Shown in pieces: positions 16,775 through 24,469 of a DNA stretch of 64,000 nucleotides (the first letter of the stretch is position 1; every line of letters starts with the position of its first letter). A program made the translations under genes and the position numbers. The notes below the pieces were generated by a model. That model was not told where the DNA came from. It worked only from the letters and a program-made list of their open reading frames with translations, and searched no databases. The stretch comes from Cephaloticoccus primus (GTDB lineage: Bacteria; Verrucomicrobiota; Verrucomicrobiia; Opitutales; Opitutaceae), in contig NZ_LSZQ01000011.1 in assembly GCF_001580015.1 (NCBI RefSeq), positions 44,643-108,642 of the forward strand. The letters run 5' to 3'.

Positions 16775-17578
16775 ATGTCTATGTCTGATCTTGCTGGAAA
16801 TGAACGTAACAAGCTGGAGAAGCTGTTCCATATGGAGGATGGTTATGTTTTAAACTTCAATGACCGTAGCTTCCGGGATTTTTTCGAAGACTATGGAGTC
16901 GATATTGATGGAGAGCTATATAAGAGACAGGGAACGTCTAAGGCTAATAGATTGCGCACTTTTTGGAAGGTGGGCGAAAATCGTGTTGTGGGGCGTGTTA
17001 TCGAGGGGCTGATAGAGTACGGAATTGATGAGCAATTGTGGAAGAGTTCCCCTCCTGCTTTGGTTGAAAGTTTGATCAAAGACTGTAAGAGGATCTCTCA
17101 GCGTCTTCTTCGGGACCAAATAATCGCTGAGTTGGACGAACTTGCTGAAGTTACTAATGAGCGGAACTTCGAGTTGCTGGCAGAAGAAGTTCGAGCCGCC
17201 ATCGAAAAGAGGAGGCCCGAAGTTGGTTTGGATAGGCTACACACTTACTTAATAAAATTTGTCCGGATGGGGTGTGGGTTATATGGTATTTCATTCACAC
17301 GGAATGAGGCTATTCACTGTATTGTCGGTAAGTATATAAAGGTACTTCGGGGAGGGGGCTGTTTTGAATCGGGCATGGCTGAGTCGATTTTGAGTTCCAC
17401 CATCTCGGTGTTTGATAAGTTCAATGACGTACGCAACAATAGGAGCCTTGCTCACGATAACCCAGTTCTGAACTCCGAGGAAAGTCTGCTGATATTTAAC
17501 TATGTTACGGCGACTATCCGCTTCATCTGGAGAGTTGATCCGAAAATTAAGGAGGCCACCGAGCAACGGAAGGCATAG
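16775..17578 (+). CDS. Abortive-infection (AbiJ/Abi_C-like) protein, predicted HEPN RNase
   Basis: 267 aa, AT-rich compared with its neighbours. The N-terminal part (about 8-90, with RSFRDFFEDYGVDID and NRVVGRVIEGL) resembles the small N-terminal domains of AbiJ-type proteins. The C-terminal part (about 150-260) looks like Abi_C/HEPN, with RNNRSLAH (a possible Rx4-6H RNase motif) followed by a hydrophobic helix. HEPN proteins of this type often cut RNA to block phage growth. A second ATG at 16781 has better spacing to the AAGGG upstream. A decayed paralogue follows at 18052. No antitoxin or partner gene is visible. Confidence 0.72.
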   Translation: MSMSDLAGNERNKLEKLFHMEDGYVLNFNDRSFRDFFEDYGVDIDGELYKRQGTSKANRLRTFWKVGENRVVGRVIEGLIEYGIDEQLWKSSPPALVESLIKDCKRISQRLLRDQIIAELDELAEVTNERNFELLAEEVRAAIEKRRPEVGLDRLHTYLIKFVRMGCGLYGISFTRNEAIHCIVGKYIKVLRGGGCFESGMAESILSSTISVFDKFNDVRNNRSLAHDNPVLNSEESLLIFNYVTATIRFIWRVDPKIKEATEQRKA

Positions 17579-18051
17579 TCACTGTAGCCCATTTGCACAG
17601 AGGTTATTGACTTGGTAGATACTTTAGATTTATAACTCATTGATAATTAATGCCAGTTTTTAGTTATATGTCTCGTAAGCTAAGAACTTATAAGTAATAA
17701 TGATATATGGTGGGGCTCGGTTTCTTTGTTAAAGATAAGCAGGTTTCACTATAGAGTATAGTAATGGGATGGGTTATGGTGAGGTCGACTCCCCAGAGCC
17801 GTGGTGCATGGAGAGCTTTGGGTTGATGCAGTCCTGTCCGCCTCAAGTTAGTAAAGTATACTGATATGTGGCTCACTTTACCGTTAGTTCAAACACCTGC
17901 TGGAATCTCCGTTAGTCACTGCTGAAATGGACACGAGGAAAGGCCTTTCTAGGTGGATCATTTGGTACTCTTAACACCTTGATTTAAAGATCATTATATG
18001 TGCGAGTGAGACGAGTTGGCTTCGCAGTTTGGATCGAACAAGATGCAGCAT
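17579..18051. other. AT-rich gap in defence patch
   Basis: No gene supported. It contains the 96-bp repeat at 17603-17698. The rest is AT-rich and carries only short open frames without recognisable content. Confidence 0.6.
17603..17698 (-). repeat. 96-bp AT-rich repeat, copy 1
   Basis: The reverse complement aligns by eye with 38728-38823 at roughly 80% identity without gaps. The ends form an imperfect inverted repeat (ATAACTCAT against ATAAGTAAT). It lies just 3' of the Abi gene. Confidence 0.75.
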
Positions 18052-18523
18052 ATGTCTGACCTGAATAGGCTTGAGCGAAACAAGCTGGAAATCATGTTTG
18101 ATATGAAATTAGGTGATATCTTGGGATTTGATAGCCGCAGTTTTAGAGATTTCTTTAGGGGCTACGGGATCGATATTGATGCAGAGTCCTATCGGGTAAC
18201 TCTTCCTTGTTTGATGTCGAGTTGGATGACAGTTTTCTGGATCTTAGCCCCAAACTATATTGTGGGGAATGTTATTGAGGGATAGATAGAGCATGCAGTT
18301 AATAAAACATTTTGGGGTAATCCTTATTTAGAGAAGCCGCTCGAAAAGCTGCTTAACGACTGCAGAAAGGTTTTTCGTCGACTCTTCCGTGAGCGACCTT
18401 GCTGAGCTCTATAGCGTTACTAACGAGTGGGCCGAAGAGGTGCTTATGAAGGCAATAATAGTAATAGCCCCAGAGGAGGCTAAGGGGGTAATGCTAGCTA
18501 GTTTAGATAGGTTAATGAGGTAG
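18052..18523 (+). pseudogene. Decayed second copy of the Abi gene
   Basis: Starts MSDLNRLERNKLE and follows the intact protein closely through FDSRSFRDFFRGYGIDID and IVGNVIEG, where an in-frame TAG (18283-18285) replaces the expected leucine codon. The frame continues past it (IEHAV...), then shifts near 18390-18400. The remainder, in another frame, reads DLAELYSVTNE and LASLDRL before a stop at 18521. The whole Abi_C/HEPN half is missing. This is a truncated tandem paralogue of the gene at 16775. Confidence 0.75.
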
Positions 18524-18851
18524 GTCGGCCGCATTCAGAGGTCGCTTTTCACAGCCCGGCCTCGCCACTGCCACAGGCCGCAACATCCGGCTCGCTGCCA
18601 CGGTGAAGTTTTGAGCGGCGAAGGCAGCTACACTGTTTTGACGAGCTGTCAGCGAGGGTGCGTAGGCCTTTACTGACGGTTCGCCGCCGCTTTCCGCTCG
18701 GGCGCCCATTTACATAGTGACGAGTTGGGCTCATTCGTTGTGGAGCGTCCGGTAGGCTGCATTGGAGGCAATGCAGCTTTGGCTCGCGCAGCTCGTATCC
18801 ACCTTAATTTGGGGCGCGGCCCCTTTCTTATTTTCCCCAACCCCACACCCC
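18524..18851. other. Gap without gene
   Basis: 328 bases of GC-rich DNA between the pseudogene and the solute-binding protein gene. Minus-strand open frames (18512-18734) have no family signature. No terminator or repeat is recognised. Confidence 0.5.
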
Positions 18852-20216
18852 ATGAAAAAGTTCGTTTCCTCCGGCATGCTTGTGATCATTGCGGTGGCGC
18901 TGGCGACGAGTATAGTCGTGGCGCTGCTGCCGGTAATGGAGCCGCAAGGGATCCAGTTTTGGGTAATCGCGCGGCCCCAGTACGACTCGTATGTGGAGCG
19001 CGTCGCGCGGTGGAATCGCGAGCGGCCAGAGACGCCGCTGACGCTCCTGCATCTCAACGACTCGGCTGCTGAGCGACGGATGCTTTCGGGCTTTCTGTCC
19101 GGCACGCCGATGGCGGATATGCTGGAAGTTCACGAGGGGATTTACCGCAAGGCCTTTCTGGGGCCCGTGGAGCAAATCGGTTTTCTGGATATCACCGAGC
19201 GGCTACATGCGGAAGGGCTTTATGCGCAGATCAACGAGCCTTCGTTTTCGACAATGACCTCGCGCGGGCGGATTTTTGGGCTCCCGCACGATGTGCATCC
19301 CGTGTTGCTCGGCTACCGCGCCGACCTCGTCGAGGCGGCGGGGATTGACGTGTCGCAGATCGAGACTTGGGACGATTACTTCCGCGTCATGCGCCCGCTC
19401 ATGGTAGACCGTGATGGCGACGGCCGCCCCGACCGCTACCTGCTCAATCTTTCGGAGCTCATGAGCTCGCAGATCGCCATGCTGATTTTGCAAAACGATG
19501 GGGAGTTTTTCGACGAAGCTGACGAGCCTGTCTTTGCCAACGAGCGCAACGCGCGCACGCTCGCCAAAATCATGACCTGGATCGTGGGCCCGGAGCGGGT
19601 GACGATCGAGGTGAGTGAAACCTCTGCGGGGAACCGTCAGCAGCTCGATGGACTCGTCGTCGGCAGCCTCATGCCTGACTGGATGCTTGCTGGGCGGAAG
19701 CTCGAAAACCCGCGGCTCGCGGGGAAGGTCAAACTCATGCCGCTGCCCGCCTTTGAGCGGGGCGGTCGGCGGACGAGTGTCTGGGGCGGCTCAATGGTGG
19801 GGATAAACAAACGCAGTGCACACATCGAGGCCTGCTGGGAGATGGCCAAGTACCTCTATACCTCCGCCGAGGTGGCCGAAAAAACGTGGCGGACGGCGAG
19901 CATCCTCTCGCCAGTGAAGGCGTTTTGGAGCGAGCCTTTTTATCACGAGCCGGATCCGTTTTACTGCGGACAGCGGGTCGGCTCGCTCGTTATCGAAGCC
20001 GCGCCCCACGTGCCGCAGCGCAGCTCTTCGCCCTACGCGAATAACGCTTATGCGCGAATCGGCAGTGTAGCGATGGCCCTGCGCGCCTACGCTGAGCGGC
20101 ATGGGGTTTACGACGTCGATGGCTTGGCCCCCGAAGCCCTGCGCCTCCTCCGAGCCGAGCAGGACAGCCTCCAGAAACTCATGTTGCGGAACGTGTTCCT
20201 GGCGGGGGAGATCTAG
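18852..20216 (+). CDS. ABC transporter extracellular solute-binding protein (family 1)
   Basis: 454 aa starting at ATG 18852 (MKKFVSSGM). An N-terminal hydrophobic segment (about 8-30) is a signal peptide or anchor. The mature part resembles sugar-type family 1 binding proteins: FGLPHDVHPVLLGYRADL, an ETWDDYFRVMRPL hinge region, a DRDGDGRPD calcium-like loop, and WGGSMVGINKRS towards the C-terminus. Such proteins deliver sugars or polyols to an ABC importer in the periplasm. No permease or ATPase gene lies next to it, so its transporter must be encoded elsewhere. Confidence 0.85.
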   Translation: MKKFVSSGMLVIIAVALATSIVVALLPVMEPQGIQFWVIARPQYDSYVERVARWNRERPETPLTLLHLNDSAAERRMLSGFLSGTPMADMLEVHEGIYRKAFLGPVEQIGFLDITERLHAEGLYAQINEPSFSTMTSRGRIFGLPHDVHPVLLGYRADLVEAAGIDVSQIETWDDYFRVMRPLMVDRDGDGRPDRYLLNLSELMSSQIAMLILQNDGEFFDEADEPVFANERNARTLAKIMTWIVGPERVTIEVSETSAGNRQQLDGLVVGSLMPDWMLAGRKLENPRLAGKVKLMPLPAFERGGRRTSVWGGSMVGINKRSAHIEACWEMAKYLYTSAEVAEKTWRTASILSPVKAFWSEPFYHEPDPFYCGQRVGSLVIEAAPHVPQRSSSPYANNAYARIGSVAMALRAYAERHGVYDVDGLAPEALRLLRAEQDSLQKLMLRNVFLAGEI

Positions 20217-20261
20217 GTCGGCACAGCTTCCATCGCAGCTTTCGCTCGGCTCTGATGCGGC

Positions 20262-20678
20262 TCAGGCGGTTTGGCCGGATTCGATGTCGTAGAGCATGTG
20301 CCAAATGCGGTCGACTTCGCCGCGTTCGACGACTTGTAGCGGCGTCGAACCGTCGAAGGCGGGGTTGGGCTGTTTAAGCCAACGGCCCACCTGCTCGGGC
20401 TCCAAAACGCGAGCCAGGCCGTCGAGTAGCCTATCCATTTCGACGAGTGACTTTTCCTGTTTTGCGGAGGGGGGCTCGCCTTGGCTCCACTTGGCGACTG
20501 AGCGAGGCGATACCCCCGTCAAGCGTACGAGCATTGGTTGGGGGAGGCCGAAGTTGCTTTTGTAGTGCTGGAGTAGTTCGGGGTAGTCGCCCACGCCCCG
20601 ATGGGTGAATCGGAATCCCTCAAATACCGCTACAGGGGCGGCCGAGTTTTTTTTCCTGGCGTTAGATTTTGTAATCAT
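20262..20678 (-). CDS. Xre/MbcA/ParS-type antitoxin (DUF2384)
   Basis: 138 aa. A helix-turn-helix region (about 45-70: LPQPMLVRLTGVSPRSVAKW) is followed by a C-terminal domain of the MbcA/ParS kind, ending PNPAFDGSTPLQVVERGEVDRIWHML, the segment that in this family neutralises RES toxins. It lies 42 bases downstream of a RES-domain gene on the same strand, so the pair is a RES-Xre toxin-antitoxin module. Toxin first and antitoxin second is the reverse of the usual order. Confidence 0.88.
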   Translation of the reverse strand: MITKSNARKKNSAAPVAVFEGFRFTHRGVGDYPELLQHYKSNFGLPQPMLVRLTGVSPRSVAKWSQGEPPSAKQEKSLVEMDRLLDGLARVLEPEQVGRWLKQPNPAFDGSTPLQVVERGEVDRIWHMLYDIESGQTA

Positions 20679-20692
20679 GCGCGCAATAAAGC

Positions 20693-20706
20693 CTGTAATA
20701 TTGCAG
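20693..20706. promoter_or_regulatory. Near-palindrome between toxin and antitoxin genes
   Basis: CTGTAATATTGCAG, self-complementary except at one pair, lies between the RES stop and the antitoxin start. It could be an operator or an internal promoter element for the antitoxin. This is speculative. Confidence 0.25.
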
Positions 20707-20720
20707 TAGTAAAGCTCTCA

Positions 20721-21314
20721 TCAACGCTTCAATCGTGCCAACTTATCACCTTCCACGACTCGAAGTTGATCTTCGATATGGGCATGAGGGAAGACGACGA
20801 CATTCGTCCCGTGTGTGACCGCGACAGAGTGGACAAGCAACCCGCTTGCGCCGAGTTCGGCAGCGGCTCGCCCAAGCGCCTGGCTTTGGCTTTCTTGATG
20901 CGCCCAGAGGAGTTTCCTCCAGTCTTCGGCGGAGATCTCTTTTAGCGTGATGCCCAGGTGGCGTCGTAGAGTAGGGTTTCTGAGGTCCAGTACGCGGATC
21001 AAGCGGGCTTCGATGGCGACCAGGATGCGTGGTGATTTGGTGAGGATGCCGTAGTAGCGATCATTGGCTTTGCATTCTTCGAGCGCGGTAGTGTCGGTGC
21101 TGCTTCCGTAAAGTGCACGGAGGCCGGGAGGGCTCCAGCGGCCCCCGCGTTGTTGTGCCTCGGAGCCGCTGAGTATGTCGCTCGCTTTGGGGTAGTTTAT
21201 CGACTGAAAGCGAAAGAGGGTACCACTCCATGGGGCGAAGGATTCCGGATGTGCTGCGAGGGTTTTGTGAAACTCTCGATAGCGTGGATTGGGGAGCAGG
21301 CCGTTCGCTTTCAT
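20721..21314 (-). CDS. RES-domain toxin
   Basis: 197 aa protein of the RES family, whose characterised members deplete NAD+ by phosphorolysis or hydrolysis. Family residues are visible: Arg in TLFRFQ, the block GGRWSPPGLRALYGSSTDTT ending next to the conserved Glu (ALEE), and Ser in LLVHSV, with GTNVVVFP at the C-terminal end. The Xre-type partner follows immediately. The start codon lies only about 17 bases beyond the A/T tract of the clpP terminator, leaving little room for a separate promoter. Confidence 0.88.
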   Translation of the reverse strand: MKANGLLPNPRYREFHKTLAAHPESFAPWSGTLFRFQSINYPKASDILSGSEAQQRGGRWSPPGLRALYGSSTDTTALEECKANDRYYGILTKSPRILVAIEARLIRVLDLRNPTLRRHLGITLKEISAEDWRKLLWAHQESQSQALGRAAAELGASGLLVHSVAVTHGTNVVVFPHAHIEDQLRVVEGDKLARLKR

Positions 21315-21331
21315 TTCAGCGGCAGTGGTGT

Positions 21332-21363
21332 AAAAAAGGCTCCCCGGGGGAGTGGGGAGCCTT
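21332..21363 (-). terminator. Rho-independent terminator of clpP
   Basis: A 10-bp perfect stem (AAGGCTCCCC at 21336-21345 and its complement at 21354-21363), followed on the minus strand by a T run (A's at 21332-21337). It lies 50 bases after the clpP stop codon. Confidence 0.85.
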
Positions 21364-21413
21364 GAAGGGAGGAGGAGGGGCGGGGGACTCGCCGGAGGCG
21401 CGTTTTTGCCGCG

Positions 21414-22064
21414 CTAGATTTTGGTGATGATCTTGTCGGCGAGGCCGTAGGCGATGGCCTCTTTCGCATTGAGGTAGAAGTCGCGGTCCGTATCTCGCTC
21501 GACCCGCTCCAGCGGCTGCTTCGAGGCGTTGGCGAGGATCCGGTTCAGCTCGGCGCGGAGTTTTTCCATCTCCTCGGCCTGGATGCTGATGTCGGTGGCG
21601 GGGCCGCTGAAGCGGCCGGAGATCAGCGGCTGGTGGATGAGGACGCGCGCGTGGGGGTAGAGCAGGCGGCGGCCCTTGCTGGCACCACTCAGGAGGATCG
21701 ATCCCATCGAGTTGGCCGTGCCAGTGACGATGACGGTCACGGGCGAGCTGATGAGCTGCATGGTGTCGTAGACGGCCATGCCTGCGCTGACCGAGCCGCC
21801 GGGGGTGTTGATGTAGAGGGTGATGTTTTCCTTGGGAGCGGTGGCTTCGAGGTAGAGAAGCTTTTCGGTAAGGTCCTTAGCGGAGTCGTCGGTGACAGCG
21901 CCCCAGAGGAAGATTTTCCGCTGCGCGAGGAATTTCCTTTGGATGAGGGCGTCGACTGGCATGGGCGCTTTTACTGCGCCGCCGCCGTCTTCGTCTTCAT
22001 CATCTTCGTCCGCGTGGGGGAGTGGGTTTTTGAGACCAGTCACTTGGATGTTTGGGAAATGCAT
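21414..22064 (-). CDS. clpP: ATP-dependent Clp protease proteolytic subunit
   Basis: 216 aa serine peptidase that forms the double-heptamer chamber used by ClpX or ClpA. The catalytic triad is present: Ser in TANSMGSILLSG, His in RVLIHQP and Asp in ERDTDRDFYLN. The N-terminus has an extra acidic stretch (DEDDEDEDGGG, about 19-29), which is unusual. The protein has a usual length, and a clear terminator follows. Neither tig nor clpX is adjacent; the neighbours are a toxin-antitoxin module and the suf operon. Confidence 0.95.
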   Translation of the reverse strand: MHFPNIQVTGLKNPLPHADEDDEDEDGGGAVKAPMPVDALIQRKFLAQRKIFLWGAVTDDSAKDLTEKLLYLEATAPKENITLYINTPGGSVSAGMAVYDTMQLISSPVTVIVTGTANSMGSILLSGASKGRRLLYPHARVLIHQPLISGRFSGPATDISIQAEEMEKLRAELNRILANASKQPLERVERDTDRDFYLNAKEAIAYGLADKIITKI

Positions 22065-22110
22065 GGAAAGGGTAAGCAGTGAGCGCGTGTGCGATCAGTT
22101 AGCAAGGAAA

Positions 22111-22286
22111 CGGTAGAAGACCGTTTTTTTTGGGCGGGGTCGCAGACCCGCTTATTTTGCGAGCCGCTGGTTGGCGGCTCGTCAGTGTCTCCACTCCCAT
22201 TTATTTGAAAATCAGCCTCGACGCGTTTGATGCACGGAGCCGAGGCGGCAACGACGCCTCGCAAAATGAGACGGTCGAAGACCGCG
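22111..22286. repeat. Cluster of small palindrome units
   Basis: Between clpP and sufT. In order: CGGTAGAAGACCG (22111-22123) followed by T8, GCGGGGTCGCAGACCCGC, then GCGAGCCG-CTGGTTGG-CGGCTCG (22159-22181), and CGGTCGAAGACCG (22272-22284) next to the sufT stop. The same words occur inside or beside elements C and D. It looks like a relic or a mosaic of units without the 320-bp element. Confidence 0.65.
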
Positions 22287-22844
22287 CTAGAGGAGGCCGA
22301 GCTTCATCTTCCCCTCTTCGGAGATCATGGACTGGTTCCACGGCGGCTCCCAGGTGATGCGCACTTCGGCTTCATCCACGCCGGGGACGAGCAGGATCTT
22401 GCTCTTGGCGTCTTCGGCGATTGCGGGACCCATGCCGCAGCCGGGGGCGGTGAGGGTCATGGCGACGAGGACGCGGTAGCCGTCGCTGCCTTCCTTTTTC
22501 TCGATGTCCATCGAGTAGACCAGCCCCAAGTCGACGATGTTGACCGGGATTTCGGGGTCGAAGACTTTGTTGAGCTGCGCCCAGATGACCGCTGGGTCGG
22601 GCGAACCGTCGGCGAGCGCGGCGGCCTCGATTGTGTTTTCCTGGACTTGCTCGCCGAGGGCGTCGCCGTCTTTGCCGTCGATGCGGAAGAGGCCGAAGTC
22701 GGTCTGCACGGTGTAGCTGCCGCCGAGCGTTTGGTGGATGAACAGGCGCGTACCGGCGACGAGGGTTTGGCTCTCGCCGGAGGGGATTTGCCTGGCGGCA
22801 ACGTCGCGTGACAGGAGGCGTTCTTTGTTTTCGGGAGTACTCAC
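22287..22844 (-). CDS. sufT: SufT-type iron-sulfur assembly protein (MIP18/DUF59)
   Basis: 185 aa from a GTG at 22844 (VSTPENKERLL). A longer GTG start at 22889 is possible but adds non-conserved residues. The N-terminal part (RDVAARQIPSGESQTL, LGGSYTV, FRIDGKDGDALG) is typical of the longer SufT proteins. The DUF59 domain (about 88-175) has DPEIPVNIVDLGLVY and the cysteine in TAPGCGMGP. SufT helps mature Fe-S proteins. It is the last gene of the suf cluster, 83 bases after sufD. A CGGTTTTCGACCG palindrome lies across its start region. Confidence 0.9.
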   Translation of the reverse strand: MSTPENKERLLSRDVAARQIPSGESQTLVAGTRLFIHQTLGGSYTVQTDFGLFRIDGKDGDALGEQVQENTIEAAALADGSPDPAVIWAQLNKVFDPEIPVNIVDLGLVYSMDIEKKEGSDGYRVLVAMTLTAPGCGMGPAIAEDAKSKILLVPGVDEAEVRITWEPPWNQSMISEEGKMKLGLL

Positions 22845-22927
22845 GGTTTTCGACCGGTTTTGGGGCGTGCGGCTGTTTGGGGGCAGCACGCCCAGAAACC
22901 GTTTTTTAAAGGGTGAATGGATAGGGC

Positions 22928-24385
22928 TTAGATTTCCTTAAACTTGCTCTGGATAAAGGCGGCGAGTGCGTCGTGCAGTGCGGGCTCGCTGAGCCTGCTC
23001 ATGACTTCCTCGAAGAAACCGAAGATGAGCATCTCGTTGGCCTGGGCGGTGGGGATGCCGCGTGAGCGCAGGTAGTAGAGCTGCTCGGGGTCGATGCGGT
23101 AGCTGGTGGCGCCGTGAGTACAGCGCACGTCGTTGGCCTGGATTTCGAGGCCGGGGAGCGAGTCTGCGGTCGCATCGGGGCTGAGGATCAGGTTGCGGTT
23201 GCTCTGGTAGGCGTCGGTTTTCTGTGCGTCGGGATCGACGACGATCAGGCCCGAAAAGATGGTGTGGGCGTGGCCGAGCAGTGCGTTTTTGTAGAGCAGG
23301 TCGGAGGAGGTATTGGGCGCGGCGTGAGTCTGGAGGGTGCGTTGGTCGTACTCCTGGGTGCCGTGTGCGATGGAGAGCGAGCAGATGTCGCTGTGTGCGC
23401 CCGGGGCGAGCAGCCGGCTGTGCGACTCGTGCCGGACTTGCGCGCCGCCGAAGTGCAGGTTCAGCGAGAGTACGCGGGCGTCGCGCTGGGCGGCGATTGA
23501 GCTGCTGTGCAGGGCGAGTGCGCCGAGGGACCAGTCTTGCACGCCGATGTAGGTGAGCTGTGCGGACGGGGCTGCGTGCAGCTCGCTGACGGCGGTGATA
23601 AACTGGCGCAGCGGGGGCGCTGCCTCGCTGCCTGCCGTCCCGCCACGTGCCACTTCATCCAGAGTGCGGGCACCAGCCGCAGGAGTCGCGGTTGCGGTCG
23701 AGGCGAAGTGCTCCACAAGGGTCGCCTTCGCGCGCTCGCCGAGGATGACGAGGGTGTGCGGGAAGGCGGCACTGTGGCTGCCCTCTACCGAGTGTTCGAC
23801 CAGGAGTGGCTGGTCGATCTCGACTCCCGCAGGCACGTAGAGGACGGCTCCAGTAGTGGCCAGTGCGGTGTTGAGTGCGGTGAACTTTTCGCTGCCGAGC
23901 TCGGCGGGGTATTTGTGGAAATAGTTGCGGAGCAAGTCGCCGTGTTCGGCGAGGGCTATGGGGAGGGGGGCAAAGATGACGCCCCGAGCGGAGAGCTCGG
24001 CGGGGAGCTCGGTGCCGTGAACCATCGTCTGGCCGTGGAAGCAGAGCGTGGCCGCCCGCTCGAAGGGCGGTAGGGTGGGGCACTGATAATCCACGTGGGG
24101 GTAGGTATTCGCTGCGCCTTTTGGCAGCGTATAGCCTTCGAGGGCCAGGCCGCTGAGCTTCGAGAAGCGCCAGCGTTCGTCGAGCCGCGTGGGCAGGGGC
24201 AGGGCGGCGAACCGCTCCCACGCCTTCTGCCTGGCTTCGAGCCACCAGTCGGGGAGCCCGGAGTTTTGTTGCTGGGCGAAGTGCGCGGCGAAGGAGTTCT
24301 CGAGTCTCCTCTCTGGCGAGTCGCTCAATGGCGCCCCGGCAGGCGTGGCGGCAGCGTGTGGAGTTTCTAAACTTGGGAGCGGCAT
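22928..24385 (-). CDS. sufD: Fe-S cluster assembly protein SufD
   Basis: 485 aa, a partner of SufB in the SufBC2D scaffold for de novo Fe-S assembly. The N-terminal region (LPDWWLEARQKAWERF, LDERWRFSKL) and the beta-helix core (YVPAGVEIDQPL, RHESHSRLLAPGAHSDI, GLIVVDPDAQKTDAYQSNRN, IQANDVRCTHGATSY) fit SufD, as does the C-terminal FEEVMSRL. A low-complexity Ala/Thr/Gly-rich insertion (about residues 225-255, STATATPAAGARTLDEVARG and onward) interrupts the core. It lies 84 bases after sufB. Confidence 0.93.
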   Translation of the reverse strand: MPLPSLETPHAAATPAGAPLSDSPERRLENSFAAHFAQQQNSGLPDWWLEARQKAWERFAALPLPTRLDERWRFSKLSGLALEGYTLPKGAANTYPHVDYQCPTLPPFERAATLCFHGQTMVHGTELPAELSARGVIFAPLPIALAEHGDLLRNYFHKYPAELGSEKFTALNTALATTGAVLYVPAGVEIDQPLLVEHSVEGSHSAAFPHTLVILGERAKATLVEHFASTATATPAAGARTLDEVARGGTAGSEAAPPLRQFITAVSELHAAPSAQLTYIGVQDWSLGALALHSSSIAAQRDARVLSLNLHFGGAQVRHESHSRLLAPGAHSDICSLSIAHGTQEYDQRTLQTHAAPNTSSDLLYKNALLGHAHTIFSGLIVVDPDAQKTDAYQSNRNLILSPDATADSLPGLEIQANDVRCTHGATSYRIDPEQLYYLRSRGIPTAQANEMLIFGFFEEVMSRLSEPALHDALAAFIQSKFKEI

Positions 24386-24469
24386 GCGGGTGTGGTCCTG
24401 AGTTTTTTCGTCGCGGCAACGGGGAGGCGGGCGGTGGCGGTGTATCGTCCTTTTGAGCTGCGGGCTTCC

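Noticed and set aside
18512..18734. Short minus-strand frames in the gap before the solute-binding protein gene
   Set aside because: No start signal, no conserved content; overlapping frames give unrelated low-complexity peptides.
22111..22135. Rho-independent terminator on the plus strand (hairpin plus T8)
   Set aside because: No plus-strand gene ends here. The hairpin is one of a palindrome family found at several non-terminal sites.
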